Source: Kingdonia uniflora (taxonomy: Eukaryota; Streptophyta; Magnoliopsida; Ranunculales; Circaeasteraceae). Taken from it: a stretch of DNA of 64,000 bases. The stretch is from the NCBI GenBank assembly GCA_014058105.1, contig JACGCM010000715.1, forward strand, positions 868,001 to 932,000. The letters are read 5' to 3'. This document shows, piece after piece, positions 22,201-33,227 of this stretch. The notes beneath the pieces are model-generated. The model ran no database searches, had not been told where the DNA came from, and saw only the letters and a program-made list of their open reading frames with translations. Numbering within the stretch: the stretch's first letter is position 1; each line of letters opens with the position of its first letter. The translations under genes and the position numbers were made by a program.

Positions 22201-25200
22201 CTCTCTTAAACTCCGCCATAGCCAACTAAAAAGTTTATCTCTTTCTCCTTAATCTCTACCACAACAACAGCTACTTAACTACAACAAAATCTAGGGTTCA
22301 AAGTCTTCTTTTGTATCTGGTTTAGAATAAATAATACACCTTATTTGTTGTTATTTTCAAGTAAATCGGGTAAGTTTTTCTTCTTATGCAAGTAATTTAA
22401 ATCGTCTATCTCTCTAGATTATTGTGAATCATCGCCCTAGATTCTTTATTTGGCTTGATTCTACCAATTATTACAGGGTTTGATTCGTCACAACACATAA
22501 ATCCTATAATAAATTGTTTAATTAAGATAATATGAACCCTAACACAAATCTATCAAACTAAACTTGATTACACAACTAATAACACAACACATATTCAAAC
22601 CCTAACTGCCACTCATATTAAACAAACCCCAACTTACAGCAACTAAACCCTAACCCTATCTACCTAACACCCTAAAAATCACATCACCTCAACCCTAACA
22701 TTAAACGCGCATCTACGTACGATGATTCACAACAATCTAGAGAGAGAATTGATCAAAATTACTTCCATAAAAAGAAAATCACCCGATTAACTTGAAAATA
22801 ACAATAAATAAGATGTATTGTAGATTCTAAACCAGATCCAGAAAAACATGAGTTTGAGCCCTAAATTTTGTTGCAGTCAGAAAGCTTTTGCTATGGTAGA
22901 AGCTAGGGAAGGTAAAAGTTTTTAAATTTGCTATGCCAAAATAAAACTACGTCATAGCCAATTAAAAAACTTCTCTCTCTCTTTAACCTCTACCACAGCA
23001 ACAGCTACCTGAATGCAACAAAATTTAAGGTTCAAAGTCTTTTTTTTCTATTGTATCTGGTTTAGAATAAACAATACACCTTATTTACTGATATTTTCAA
23101 GTAAATTGGGTAAGTTTTTCTTCTTATGCAAGTAATTTCAATTGTCTGTCACTCTAGATTGTTGTAAATCATCACCCCAGATTCTTTGTTTTGGTTTGAT
23201 TCAACCAATTATTACAGGGTTTGATTCATCACAACCCATAAATTCGGTCGTTCTCCACCAGTTACCGGAATACTAGTAAAAATTATTTTGATAAATGAGT
23301 ATGGATTCATCCTAATACAAAAGTTCGGAAGATAGTAACGATTTACTTTATCGCCCTAGTCACACTCATTGTCTTCAAAATTGCCCAGCCTATACGTTAC
23401 GAAGGGTGCCTCAGTTTAAGGCTGGGGTTTGAATATAATTTGTTAGTTTTTACTAGTATTTTAGCAACCATGGGGAATCGACCGGAATTTGGGGGTTGTG
23501 ATGAATCAAATCATATAATAAATTGTTGAATCAAACCCGAATAAAAGAGTATGAACCCTAACACAAATCTATCAAACTAAACCTGATTACACAACTAATA
23601 ACACAGCAACTAAACCTTAACCCTATCTACCCAACACCCTAAAAATCACATCACCTCAACCCTAACATTAAGCGCACATCGATGTACGATGATTCACAAC
23701 AATCTAGAGAGGGAATCGATCAAAATTACTTGCATAAAAAGAAAATCACCCGATTAACTTGAAAATAACAATAAATAAAATGTATTATAGATTCTAAACC
23801 AGATCCAGAAGAACATGAGTTTGAGCCCTAAATTTTGTTGCAGTCATAAAGCTTTTACTATGGTAGAGGCCAAGGAAAGGTAAAAGTTTTTAAGTTTACT
23901 ATGCCGAAATAAAACTTCGTCATTGCCAACTAAAAAGCTTCTATCTCTCTCTTTAACCTCTACCACAGCAATAGCTACCTGACTGCAACAAAATCTAGGG
24001 TTCAAAGTATTTTCCTTCTTTTGTATCTGGGTTAGAATAAACAATACACCTTATTTGCTATTATTTTCAAGTAAATCGAGTAAGTTTTTCTTCTTATGCA
24101 AATAATTTCAATCGTGTCTCTCTAGATTGTTGTGAATCATTGCCCTAGATTCTTTGTTTGGTTTGATTCAACCAATTATTACAGGGTTTGATTCGTCAAA
24201 ACCCATAAATCTGATCGTTCCACTCTACTTACCGGAATACTAGTAAAAATTATTTTAATAAATGAGTATGGATTCATCCGTATAGAAAAGTTCGGAAGAT
24301 AGTAACGATTTACTTTATCGCCCTAGTCATACTCATTGTCTTCAAAATTGCCCAGCCTATACGTTTACCAAGAGTGACTCAGTATAAGGCTGGGGTTTAA
24401 ATATAATCTATTAATTTTTACTAGTATTTCGACAACCAGAGGGAACCGACCGGGATTTAGGGGTTGTGACGAATCAAATCCTATAATAAATTGTTGAATC
24501 AAACCCGAATAAGAGAATATGAACCCTAACGCAAATCTATCAAACTAAACCTGATTACACAACACAGATTCAAACCCTAACCACACACTCATATTAAACA
24601 AACCCTAACTTGCAGCAACTAAACCCTAACATTATCTACTCAACACCTTGAAAATTGCATTACCTCAACCCTAACATTTAGCGCACATCTACGTACGATG
24701 ATTCAGAATAATCTAGAGAGAGAATCGATCAAAATTACTTGCATAAAAAGAAAATCACCCGATTAACTTGAAAATAACAATAAATAAGATGTATTATAGA
24801 TTCTAAACTAGATCCAGAAGAACATGAGTTTGAGCTCTTAATTTTGTTAAAGTCAGAAAGCTTTTGCTATGGTAGAGGCTAGGGAAAGGTAAAAGTTTTT
24901 TAAGTTTGCTATGCCGAAATAAAACTCCGTCATAGCTAACTAAAAAGCTTCTCTCTCTTTAACCTCTACCACAGCAACAGCTACCTGACTGCAACAAAAT
25001 CTAGGGTTCAAAATCTTCTTTTTCTTTTGTATCTGGTTTAGAATAAACAATACACCTTATTTGTTGTTATTTTCAAGTAAATCGGGTACGTTTTTCTTCT
25101 TATGCAAGTAATTTCAATCGCCTGTCTCTCTAGATTGTTGTGAATCATCGCCCTAGATTCTTTGTTTGGTTTGACTCAACCAATTATTACAGGGTTTGAT

Positions 25201-25535
25201 TCGTTACAACCCATAGTAAAAATTATTTTGCTAAATGAGTATGGGATTCATCCTTATACAAAAGTTTGAAAGATAGTAATTATTTACTTTATCGCCCTAG
25301 TCATACTCATTATCTTCAAAATTGCCCCGCCTATACATTACGAAGGGTGCCTCAGTTTAAGGCTGGGGTTTGAATATAATCTGTTAATTTTTACTAGTAT
25401 TTCGACAACCAGAGGGACCGACTGGAATTTGGGGGTTGTGAGAAATCAAATCCTATAATAAATAGTTGAATCAAACCCGAATAAGAAAATATAAACTCTA
25501 ACACAAATCTATCAAACTAAACCTGATTACACAAG
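22200..25535. repeat. Tandem array of palindromic (fold-back) units, about 3.4 copies
   Basis: A forward arm (gccaactaaaaag ... ctctaccacagcaacagctacctg ... gtatctggtttagaataa ... ttcaagtaaatcgggtaag ... ctctagattgttgtgaatcatcg) starts at about 22205, 22945, 23918 and 24929. Each forward arm is followed by its imperfect reverse complement (gatgattcacaacaatctagag ... cacccgattaacttgaaaataac ... gattctaaaccagatcc ... gcttttgctatggtag), at about 22725-22960, 23685-23915 and 24695-24925. Units 2-4 also hold a central part that is itself palindromic (actagtaaaaatta ... taatttttactagt). Spacing is about 740, 975 and 1010 bp; the first unit lacks the centre. The last unit is cut at 25535 by a small inverted-repeat element. 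No ORF longer than about 70 codons is credible here. Confidence 0.85.
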
Positions 25536-25666
25536 TGAATTATCTATATTTGGGGATTTTCTCGCTTTTCTTCAATATTTGGATAAGAAACAGTTCCTTC
25601 AGGAATCATTTTTATCTACAAATATAAGCGGCGTTAGACAGTCTAGAACCAAATATGGATAATTCA
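25536..25666. mobile_element. 131-bp inverted-repeat element (MITE-like)
   Basis: It begins tgaattatctatatttgg and ends with the near-perfect reverse complement ccaaatatggataattca (one mismatch in 18). The left end falls exactly where the fold-back array breaks off. No convincing target duplication is visible, so it could be a MITE or a hairpin formed by rearrangement. Confidence 0.6.
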
Positions 25667-25959
25667 GTACCAATGATCAAATTAAATTTTACAATCTCCC
25701 AAAATATTGCCTATAAATATCACCAAACATCTCCAAATTCATAAACCCTTCAGTCGTTGTAATTTACAACAATCATAATTCATCAACCAAGCAAATGCAT
25801 GTTAAATCAACACAAAAACTAAGATAACAACAACAAAGAAAAACAAAACCTGCAAATTCAAAAAATCATAATTCAACCTCAGCCAACTCCCAACAATCAA
25901 TGAAACTAATCATCAAATCAAACAAACCTACAAAAACTAATCATCAAATCAATCAAGAG

Positions 25960-26025
25960 AAATCACCTTTATCTTCGAATTCAGGCTGCAAGAGAGAGAG
26001 AGAGAGATGGTGAAAACAAGAAAGA
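25960..26025 (-). other. Probable 5'-most non-coding exon of the OTU gene
   Basis: Downstream of the TATA box at 26050-26058 (minus strand) lies a CT-rich leader with (CT)n at 25990-26005, then gcagcctgaattcgaag and a possible donor (AAAG|GTGATT near 25965). This is typical of plant first exons with a leader intron. The join to the acceptor at 20313 is inference and needs a transcript. Confidence 0.4.
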
Positions 26026-26047
26026 TTGGGACGAGTAGACGCCAAGG

Positions 26048-26060
26048 GATTATATATAGT
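26048..26060 (-). promoter_or_regulatory. TATA box, probable OTU promoter
   Basis: CTATATATAA on the minus strand, about 30 bp before a CT-rich leader. No other gene on this strand begins between here and 20260, so the OTU gene is the likely target. Confidence 0.45.
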
Positions 26061-26838
26061 GACGAGGAGGAGTCATCCAATCCAGGTGTTGTAATTCAGT
26101 TGCTATTGGTTGGCGGAAAGCCGGGGGATTTATTTCAGCGGCTTTTACGGTACAGTATTATTATATTGCCCGCACGGAATAAGCGGAATGCCGCTTATTA
26201 TGTGGCGCTTAGATTATGAAATAGTATCTAATATTGACCATTATTACTATTACAAACTAAGATACGTAGTGGTTTTGAGTGTGGGGTAGCTATCTAGTAC
26301 CTAGGTTAGAGAGATGAAAGATAAATCTAAACCCTCATTCCTCATTCCTCATTTATAAGATATACCATACAAATTATCGGCCCAATACTAGTTTATTTCG
26401 TAACAGTTGGAGGAGATCGTTGAGGGGACTGTCGAAATCCAATGACAAAGTTTGTCAGTTTTTTGGTTTGTAACACTGACAATTGACATATAAGATAGTG
26501 TTTGATTCCTTCAAATTTGTCGCAGGAGAACGAAATCATGTTCCAGTTCAACAACGGGGAAACAGTAACTGAAGCTATATATACTTAGTATCCTAGAAAC
26601 CAATCCGCATATCTTGGTGTTAAGGTTATTTATTCAGTTGTTGCCAACCATTAGATCCTGTAATGGCATAGCTTGTTTAAGATAATCAAATGGTTAGCAA
26701 CTATCACATTTTCCCCATCTTGACTATTACAGAGAAATCATACGGAACTTAAACTGCGTATTTCATCAAGTAGACATCTAATGAACCATTTTTTAAGTAA
26801 CAAAGATTCTTCCCGAGTCAACTATAATCCACAGGACC

Positions 26839-27340
26839 GCCTTGCGTTAGGGCGTATGCATCTATCTCACTTGAAATGTGGCATTTGTCATTTTACAAAC
26901 TCACTTGAAACAAATTAAATCTCCTAGTTAAATATAAAAGAAAATGCCACTTCTACCTTCTTCTTTTTTTCTCACCAAATGATCATTTTACATACTATGA
27001 TAGTAACGAAATTGTCATTGCACTTTTAAATATGAACACGTCTAGTGACATAATCAATATGACGGTGGAAGAAAGGTATCTTAAAAGCATCCAAATTAAT
27101 GTGTCCATCAAAAACCAATATAAGTTTTTGCGAATTCTTGTTCGTTGAACTTTGCAAAAAATGAAGGATTTACTTAATATCTTCAAAATATTAAATTTGG
27201 CAAGTGTTAGTTGAAGTTTTTTTACGTCGTTACTAGAAAGGTACAAAATGGTAGAGAAAGATAGGAAATTTAATTTGTTTCAAGTGAATTGTAAAATGAC
27301 ATATCACATTCTTAGAGGGCATACATCCTCATGCAAGCCG
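26839..27340. mobile_element. Inverted-repeat element, about 0.5 kb, with long TIRs (MITE-like)
   Basis: The left part (26839-26935, containing tttgtcattttacaaactc and cttgaaacaaattaaat) is repeated in reverse complement at 27255-27340. The arms are roughly 85-95 bp with a few gaps. The middle is AT-rich without a credible ORF. Family not identified. Confidence 0.65.
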
Positions 27341-28409
27341 GGAGCCACAAACATAAACTTATTACAGGTAACGTAATGTTTTGTTGTTTGGTTAATACAA
27401 TTAATAAAAAAAGTTTGAGAAAATAGAAGCAAAAGTCGCCAACTTGGAAAAATATCCCACTCACATGGCCTATGCCCTATGGCTATCAAAGCGGTGTGTG
27501 AATACTATAACCGTTTATAGGAACTAGGAAGCAAAGAACGTCAAACAAGCAAATGAGAATTCAAACACTACCTTTGTTTTTAAAAACTTTCGGTCATGTC
27601 TGATGTGCTACGTGTTGTTTTCAAATGCTGACATCTGTGTTCTCAAACATGCCAAGATGGGCATCTAAAGAATTAGGGCCTTATAAGTTGTAACCATGTT
27701 GTCGGAGCCATTGTTTCGAGCTTTTTAATGTGATGCATGATTAGGATTCTTCTTCTGTTTTTAAGCACATACCCAGTCACAAACGCTTTGAATACATAAA
27801 TTTCAGGCACCAACTATCTAAATGTACACTCTTGGGAAAGTGTGCATACGGGACCAACATTTTTTTGAGCGATTACACAGGTTTTGTGTTTATAAGGGGG
27901 TGCATTTAGGTAGGTTTCACTATAAAACAAGTAAATAAAGCAAAAGCTAATGCATACAAGTTCATCAGGTACAAAGAAAAGGTCTGTATAAGATACATCA
28001 CGACTGGCCGGATATAAATTAGCGGTTAGCTAATGCTCAGTTCATGCTCAGGCCCTGTACCAGTTGAAGCCAAAAAATGCTTCTGCCGGGGTAGAGGCTA
28101 GTTTCCACAATAATCTAAAAATTCGAATGGACAATACAAGCTGATGACACGACGATGCTGAGGCAAATGGTAAAGCAAGTTAACAAAGTTGGGAAATAGT
28201 TCACTGTAATGAAACCAATGAAACGAAAGGAATTTCATTTGCGTGGAACTGTGGAAACAAACATAAACAAATACGCTAGCCTCCTTTCATTCTCCAGTAC
28301 TTTACATCGTTAATTATGGCATACTTGCCTGCTGATATTTGTAATTTTTCCCTCTACGTATAGGATTTAATTATTTCCCACAAAATGACGAAGACAATGC
28401 TCCTTCCAG
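27341..28409. other. Intergenic stretch, 3' side of the PCRK-like gene
   Basis: No gene seen. The minus-strand kinase ends at 28410, so the right part of this stretch holds its 3'UTR and terminator. Confidence 0.5.
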
Positions 28410-31400
28410 TTAAGAACAAGTTCTTACAACCTTTGGAGCCCAATTTCGCCAGAAAAACCAACTACTCTCTTCGTTTCTCGGTTCCACGTTCATTCTCTCC
28501 AACTTAAACTCGTAGCTTTTAGCTTCCGTGGAGGACTTCTCCCAGTCTAAACTCGTCAAGGGCAGTTGAGGCTTCTCCGCCGTTTCTGTCCCTTCCACAA
28601 TTTTATTCACCATCTCCAATACTTCACTCATCTTGGGACGTTGCTTTGGCTGTCGGACCAAGCAGCGGTTGGCTACGTTAGCAAGCTTCTGTGCGGTCTT
28701 GATGGTATATCTTCCCTCTAGACGTGGGTCCAAAATTATTCGAAACCTCTTCGTGTCTGTCAGATAAGGTCTGATCCATTCCAATAGCTTTTGTTCATTC
28801 TTGGGGCGGTTTCGGTCCAACGGACGCCTTCCTGTGATTAGCTCGTAGAGGAAGACGCCGTAGCTCCATACATCACTCTTGCTTGTAAGGCGACCAGTTT
28901 GGACATACTCAGGAGCCGCATATCCTATGGTTCCCATTACCTGTTACGATATCATCAAATTTGGGCTTATTCAGGAGCTGCATATTCTCTGAGTTTGCAG
29001 TTGAGTTCAATCAAGATTTCACATTAAAACACAAAAATTAGGTAATTGTTTATCTTCCAAATAAGTAAAAGTTTATACCAAAGTTAAAAGTTCAGAATTG
29101 ATTGAAAACAATACGTAAGTATCATGGCTTTATATACTTGTAGGTTAGCTAGCTCTACTTTGTTATAAAAGTGATACCAAATAGCAACATACCGCTGTTG
29201 AGACATGGCTTAGTCCTTCTGACGGGCCCAGCCTGGCCAATCCAAAATCTGACAGCTTGGCGTTCCATTGTTCGTCCAAAAGTATATTTGAACTTTTAAA
29301 ATCTCTGAAGATGATCTGTACCAAGTATAAAGATGTTGATATTAACAAGCTGCATACTTTCAGGATCAACTACTTTAAAAGCAATTTGACCATTTTTCAT
29401 CCAACAACAAAAAAAGTGTAGAAAAGGATGAATATAAATATCAAAGTGATTGCAATCTATATATCCATCCACTTGGTCAACTTGTGGTAATTATGAGTAG
29501 GAAAAATTGACATAAACAGAAAATTGAGTACCTGAAAATCCATTTCTTCATGGAGATATGCTAAGCCACGAGCAGAATCCTGAGCAATTCTCAATCTCAT
29601 GTCCCATGGTAAGGGTGTGGATGATTTCGCGGACAGATGGTCCTCCACGCTTCTGTTCGGCATATATTCATAAATTAGAAGCCGTTGGATTCCTCTCTCA
29701 TCGTCCTCGGCGCAATGGCCAACTAGTTTTACAAGATTTTGGTGTTCAACCACACCAAGAACATTCACTTCTGTTACCCATTCCTTGTGACCCTGAAAAG
29801 TAAAACGCGGGACTTTAAACAATAGAGGATAAAATATATAAAAGAAAGTTTTTAGTTTTTAGTTTTTAGTTGTAGTTAGTTAACTAGATCGTGATACGAA
29901 GCATAGAGAGCAACGTATTTACAAATATAGCAAGTTATTCGAGTTTATGGATTTTTATATGGAAGCTAATATCAGAATCATAAAAACCAAAGTTCTGAAC
30001 TAATCAAATATACAACTGCAAAATACAAAATCATCTCGCTGAACTAGCAAGCAGGAGATGTGATACTTTTTTGAAGCACAGTTTCCAAATTCCCACAATT
30101 CAAAACAAGTTCTCAGCTAAATGATTTGAATCTTTCCATTAATTTTTTTAAGATATTAAGCCCTGCTAGGATTTCAGTGAGAGTTTTTCTATTTTAGTCT
30201 TCGGTCCACAGTATTTACTTATTTGGAAGGTACATACATATTTATGAGAATGGTAAATCAGGTTTAAGCAGACTCTCCAGCTAAAGCTGGGCTAACGTAC
30301 ACCCATGGCTGGAAAACTGAACCACACAGCCCAAATGCTAAGTTAAATGATATCCTCACCCCTTGTGTTGGGGTTCAAACTCACGACCTCCCCCAAGGAA
30401 GAAGAATGAACAACCATTGAGCTAAGTGTGTTGAGATATATAATCCTACATCGGACAAACATAGCCTTGCACCTCAAAACATAAGATCTTGGGGATACTC
30501 CTCTCATTGCCAATTGGTTTTGAGATGGAACCTCCAGCGGGCATTTCTTCCATGTGTTGAGCCCAACGGCCTACGTGGTACTCTGCATCACCCATATATT
30601 CGTCCACGTGTTGAGCTCATAAACTATGCCACACGTGAGGGGGGGGTGTTGAGATATATAATCCTACATCGGACAAACATAGCCTTGCACCTCAAAACAT
30701 AAGATCTTGGGGATACTCCTCTCATTGACAATTGGTTTTGAGAGTGCTCATCTGTAAAAGGAAAAAAAAAAAATAAGGGGAAAAGTGCACATTATTGATG
30801 TGTATCTACTATCTGATAGATTTAACTTTTAACCGTTATATTCTCATACCTTTCAATGCGTCTCAAGACATTTGGGACGATGAAAATAATTTGACAGAAG
30901 CAAACAACTTGATGATCAACAACTATAAAATTTGATTTTACCCGAGAAACTAAGAACTTCATCAATACTCTCAAATAACAACTACACAACTACGGAGGTT
31001 CTGCCTCTTATTTAGAGAAAACTATAGAAACTTTACTTCTAAACCCTAGAAATCTTGTATTCCTAGTGAAAATTTGTCTAGAATATTCCCTTTATTCAAG
31101 GAAACAAAAAATTATGCTAAAACTACATGGAATGCACTCTATACAACTGTATCAATACGATAATGTGAAACTAAAATACTGATTTAATTCGCTACATTAC
31201 AATGTTGAAACCTTAATTTGTCATAAAATGTCCAGATGACCTCATATGACCTTTTAAAAAAAAGCCCCTATTATACAAGTTTGTAGCGAGAAAGTAGGGA
31301 TTTTTGAGGTGATTTATAGGGATTCTGAAGTAGATCATCTAATATCAATTCCCCCCCCCCCCCCCCCCCCCCCCCTCTTCTTGTAGCTCTTATAACACCG

Positions 31401-33212
31401 ACAAAGGATATTAGTGGGTTTTAATAGCTGATGGAGTAGAAAGAATACATGTCAATTTTCACAAGTTCTTGGTCATTTGTTAGTGTGATGATCCAAAGTA
31501 GGTTTTCATAATTTACTCTTCCCATAGTAATTTAATAACTGTCATATCAAAAAACTTGGAAAAGTGACATTGACCTGGCATATGCAGTGTCATAAATGTC
31601 TAAATATGCAGTGGTAAAAATCTAGACAGGTGAATTATGTGAAATAAAACAACATTTACAGATTTGCCTATATAAACAATACAAGCTAGAAGAACAATAT
31701 ACACTTAAATAAATAAAAATCATTTATTACAGAAGGCAAGAATGTACATCTAAAAGCATCATACACATGTAAATGCTTTACATGACACATCACATGTTAT
31801 CATCATTGGACATTTTGCAAACCTCTTCATCCCTTCTACGAGAAACTGGAAGGGGGTACCATGTATTTACCAACATTCTAATCATGCCTCCAGTAGTTGT
31901 AGCTCTATCAGTAAATATTTGCCATGTCTTTAAGGTAGCTGTTGCATAAGTAGATGTACTTCACTTACGTAACAACTACTTTAAATAAATGACAAAAGAA
32001 ATATGGTCACAATGTTAGGGATACACATGCTACCCTTCCAGGATATCATAAAATATATATAAAGGGTTAATAATATGTTTAACAATTGCCAATGTGTGGC
32101 ATGTCATATAAAATGTTTACATGTGTAGGATGTAGCTTTTAGATGTACAGTGTTGCTTTACGTAACAAATGATCCTTGTTGGTTTAAATGCATATTGTTT
32201 GGGAGTGTTTTTGCACTACACTTCGGTTCTTTCCATGAAATATTTTTTATCTGTATACCAAAACTTCTCTCTCCTTCTCCAAATACTCCAACCCTCTCTC
32301 ATCTCCTTCTCTCTTTCAAATTGAAAAATATCAAATTGCAGCAAGTTATTCAAGTTCTCTCATATAGTTTATTGGTTAGTATTTTCTCTCTCTCTCTCTC
32401 TGTCTTTTAGGTATCTTGGGGAATTGCAAGTATTGGGGATGCCAAATTTTGGGTTAGGGTTGAATATGAATTTCAAAGAAGAACAATATCTTTCCTCGTT
32501 CTTCAATTCATCTCTGTAATTAGGGTTTTTGTCGGTCGTTTTCCCTCCGGTCATCGGATTACTAGTTTATTTATTTTGCTTATATATGGTAAATGTTGAT
32601 ATATATTACATGTTTCACCAATTTAGATTTATGACTCTGCAGATGCCAATTGCTTGATAAACAGTGTTTAAAGTTTTGTATTATGGCACTTGTGTATAAT
32701 TGTAACGTTTTCAATGGTAACTAGAATGCAGGTGTCCGTAGTTTACTACTTATAAGCACATCTACCCAAAGTAATTTGACGAGAATTTCTCTTTCGAAAT
32801 TTTTTTGACGAGAATTTCAAGGAAGACTTGCCTGCAATCCTCTTTTGCCTAACTGTTTAACAGCAACGTCAACTTTGAGGTGTGGATCTTCTAAGCTCCT
32901 TACAGTACCCTTGTAAACACACCCGAATCCACCCTCCCCAACCATGACAGAGCGGCCGAAATTCTTTGTTGCCGACTTGAGCTCCGAAAACGTGAACATT
33001 CTGAGATTGTTGGGCATTTGAGACATATTTGGAAAGGTAGACCGCACATGGGATTCTTCACTCATATCCGAAACACTCTGAGAATTAAACTCAGATCCAG
33101 ATCTTTTGACCTCACGATCTGTCGAAGTAGAAGTGTAGGACTGAACAGAAGCAGACTTTGTAGTTTGGGAATCATTTTTCTTCTCACCGCTAAGGAAATG
33201 GAAACACTTCAT
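28410..33212 (-). CDS. PCRK2: Receptor-like cytoplasmic kinase, PCRK1/PCRK2-like (RLCK VII)
   Basis: Ser/Thr kinase that in Arabidopsis (PCRK1, PCRK2) acts below pattern-recognition receptors at the plasma membrane. Four coding exons: 33212-32832, 29792-29532, 29315-29193, 28940-28410; 431 residues, all phase 0. The N-terminus [12 protein letters not shown] has a Cys at 3 (possible lipid anchor), followed by a Ser-rich leader to about residue 85. Kinase motifs are [11 protein letters not shown] (ATP loop), VAVKQL (beta-3 Lys), [11 protein letters not shown] insert, FRDFKSSN (HRD changed to FRD, usual in this subgroup), SDFGLAR, and GYAAPE. The C-terminal tail is about 60 residues with [10 protein letters not shown]. 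Exon 1 ends CAG|GC, a GC-AG intron of 3 kb filled with repeats; the other introns are GT-AG. No coding defect is seen. Confidence 0.95.
30262..30426 (-). repeat. tRNA-derived SINE-like sequence in PCRK intron 1
   Basis: On the minus strand an A-box-like ttagctcaatgg (near 30425-30414) and a B-box-like gagtttgaacccc (near 30388-30370) are spaced as in a tRNA gene. They are separated by a CTTGGGGGAGG stretch often seen in plant SINEs. A conserved tail runs to about 30262. Confidence 0.5.
30429..30743. mobile_element. TRIM-like element, two 97-bp direct repeats
   Basis: The sequence TGTTGAGATATATAATCC... is present at 30429-30525 and again at 30647-30743, each 97 bp and nearly identical. The second copy follows a purine tract (tgagggggggg) like that before a 3' LTR. 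The 121-bp middle has no coding capacity. This fits a terminal-repeat retrotransposon in miniature. The CA ends and target duplication are not clear. Confidence 0.6.
31351..31375. repeat. Run of 25 C in PCRK intron 1
   Basis: Twenty-five C on +, so 25 G in the sense strand of the kinase pre-mRNA. The real length may differ, because homopolymers this long are hard to sequence. Confidence 0.9.
32080..32600 (+). repeat. Diverged relative of the 22-25 kb fold-back unit
   Basis: The segments gggagtgtttttgcactaca, then ttttttatctgtatac, CT-rich DNA with (ct)n at 32386-32401, and ggtcgttttccctccggtcatcggattactag follow the same order as gggagtgttttaacagcac (22120) and the ggtcgttctccaccag...actag parts of the array. 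It lies in intron 1 of the PCRK-like gene, opposite to it. Confidence 0.5.
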
Positions 33213-33227
33213 ATTCCTTAGAAATAA

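Noticed and set aside
26007..26219. Plus-strand 70-codon ORF starting MVKTRKIG
   Set aside because: It overlaps the probable leader and TATA box of the minus-strand gene and has no recognisable domain.
29558..29803. 81-codon plus-strand ORF
   Set aside because: Shadow of PCRK exon 2.
30370..30426. Functional tRNA gene
   Set aside because: Only A- and B-box-like words are present; the arms do not pair as a tRNA, so a SINE is more likely.
30514..30702. 62-codon ORF in PCRK intron 1
   Set aside because: It lies across the TRIM-like element, including its repeat and purine tract.
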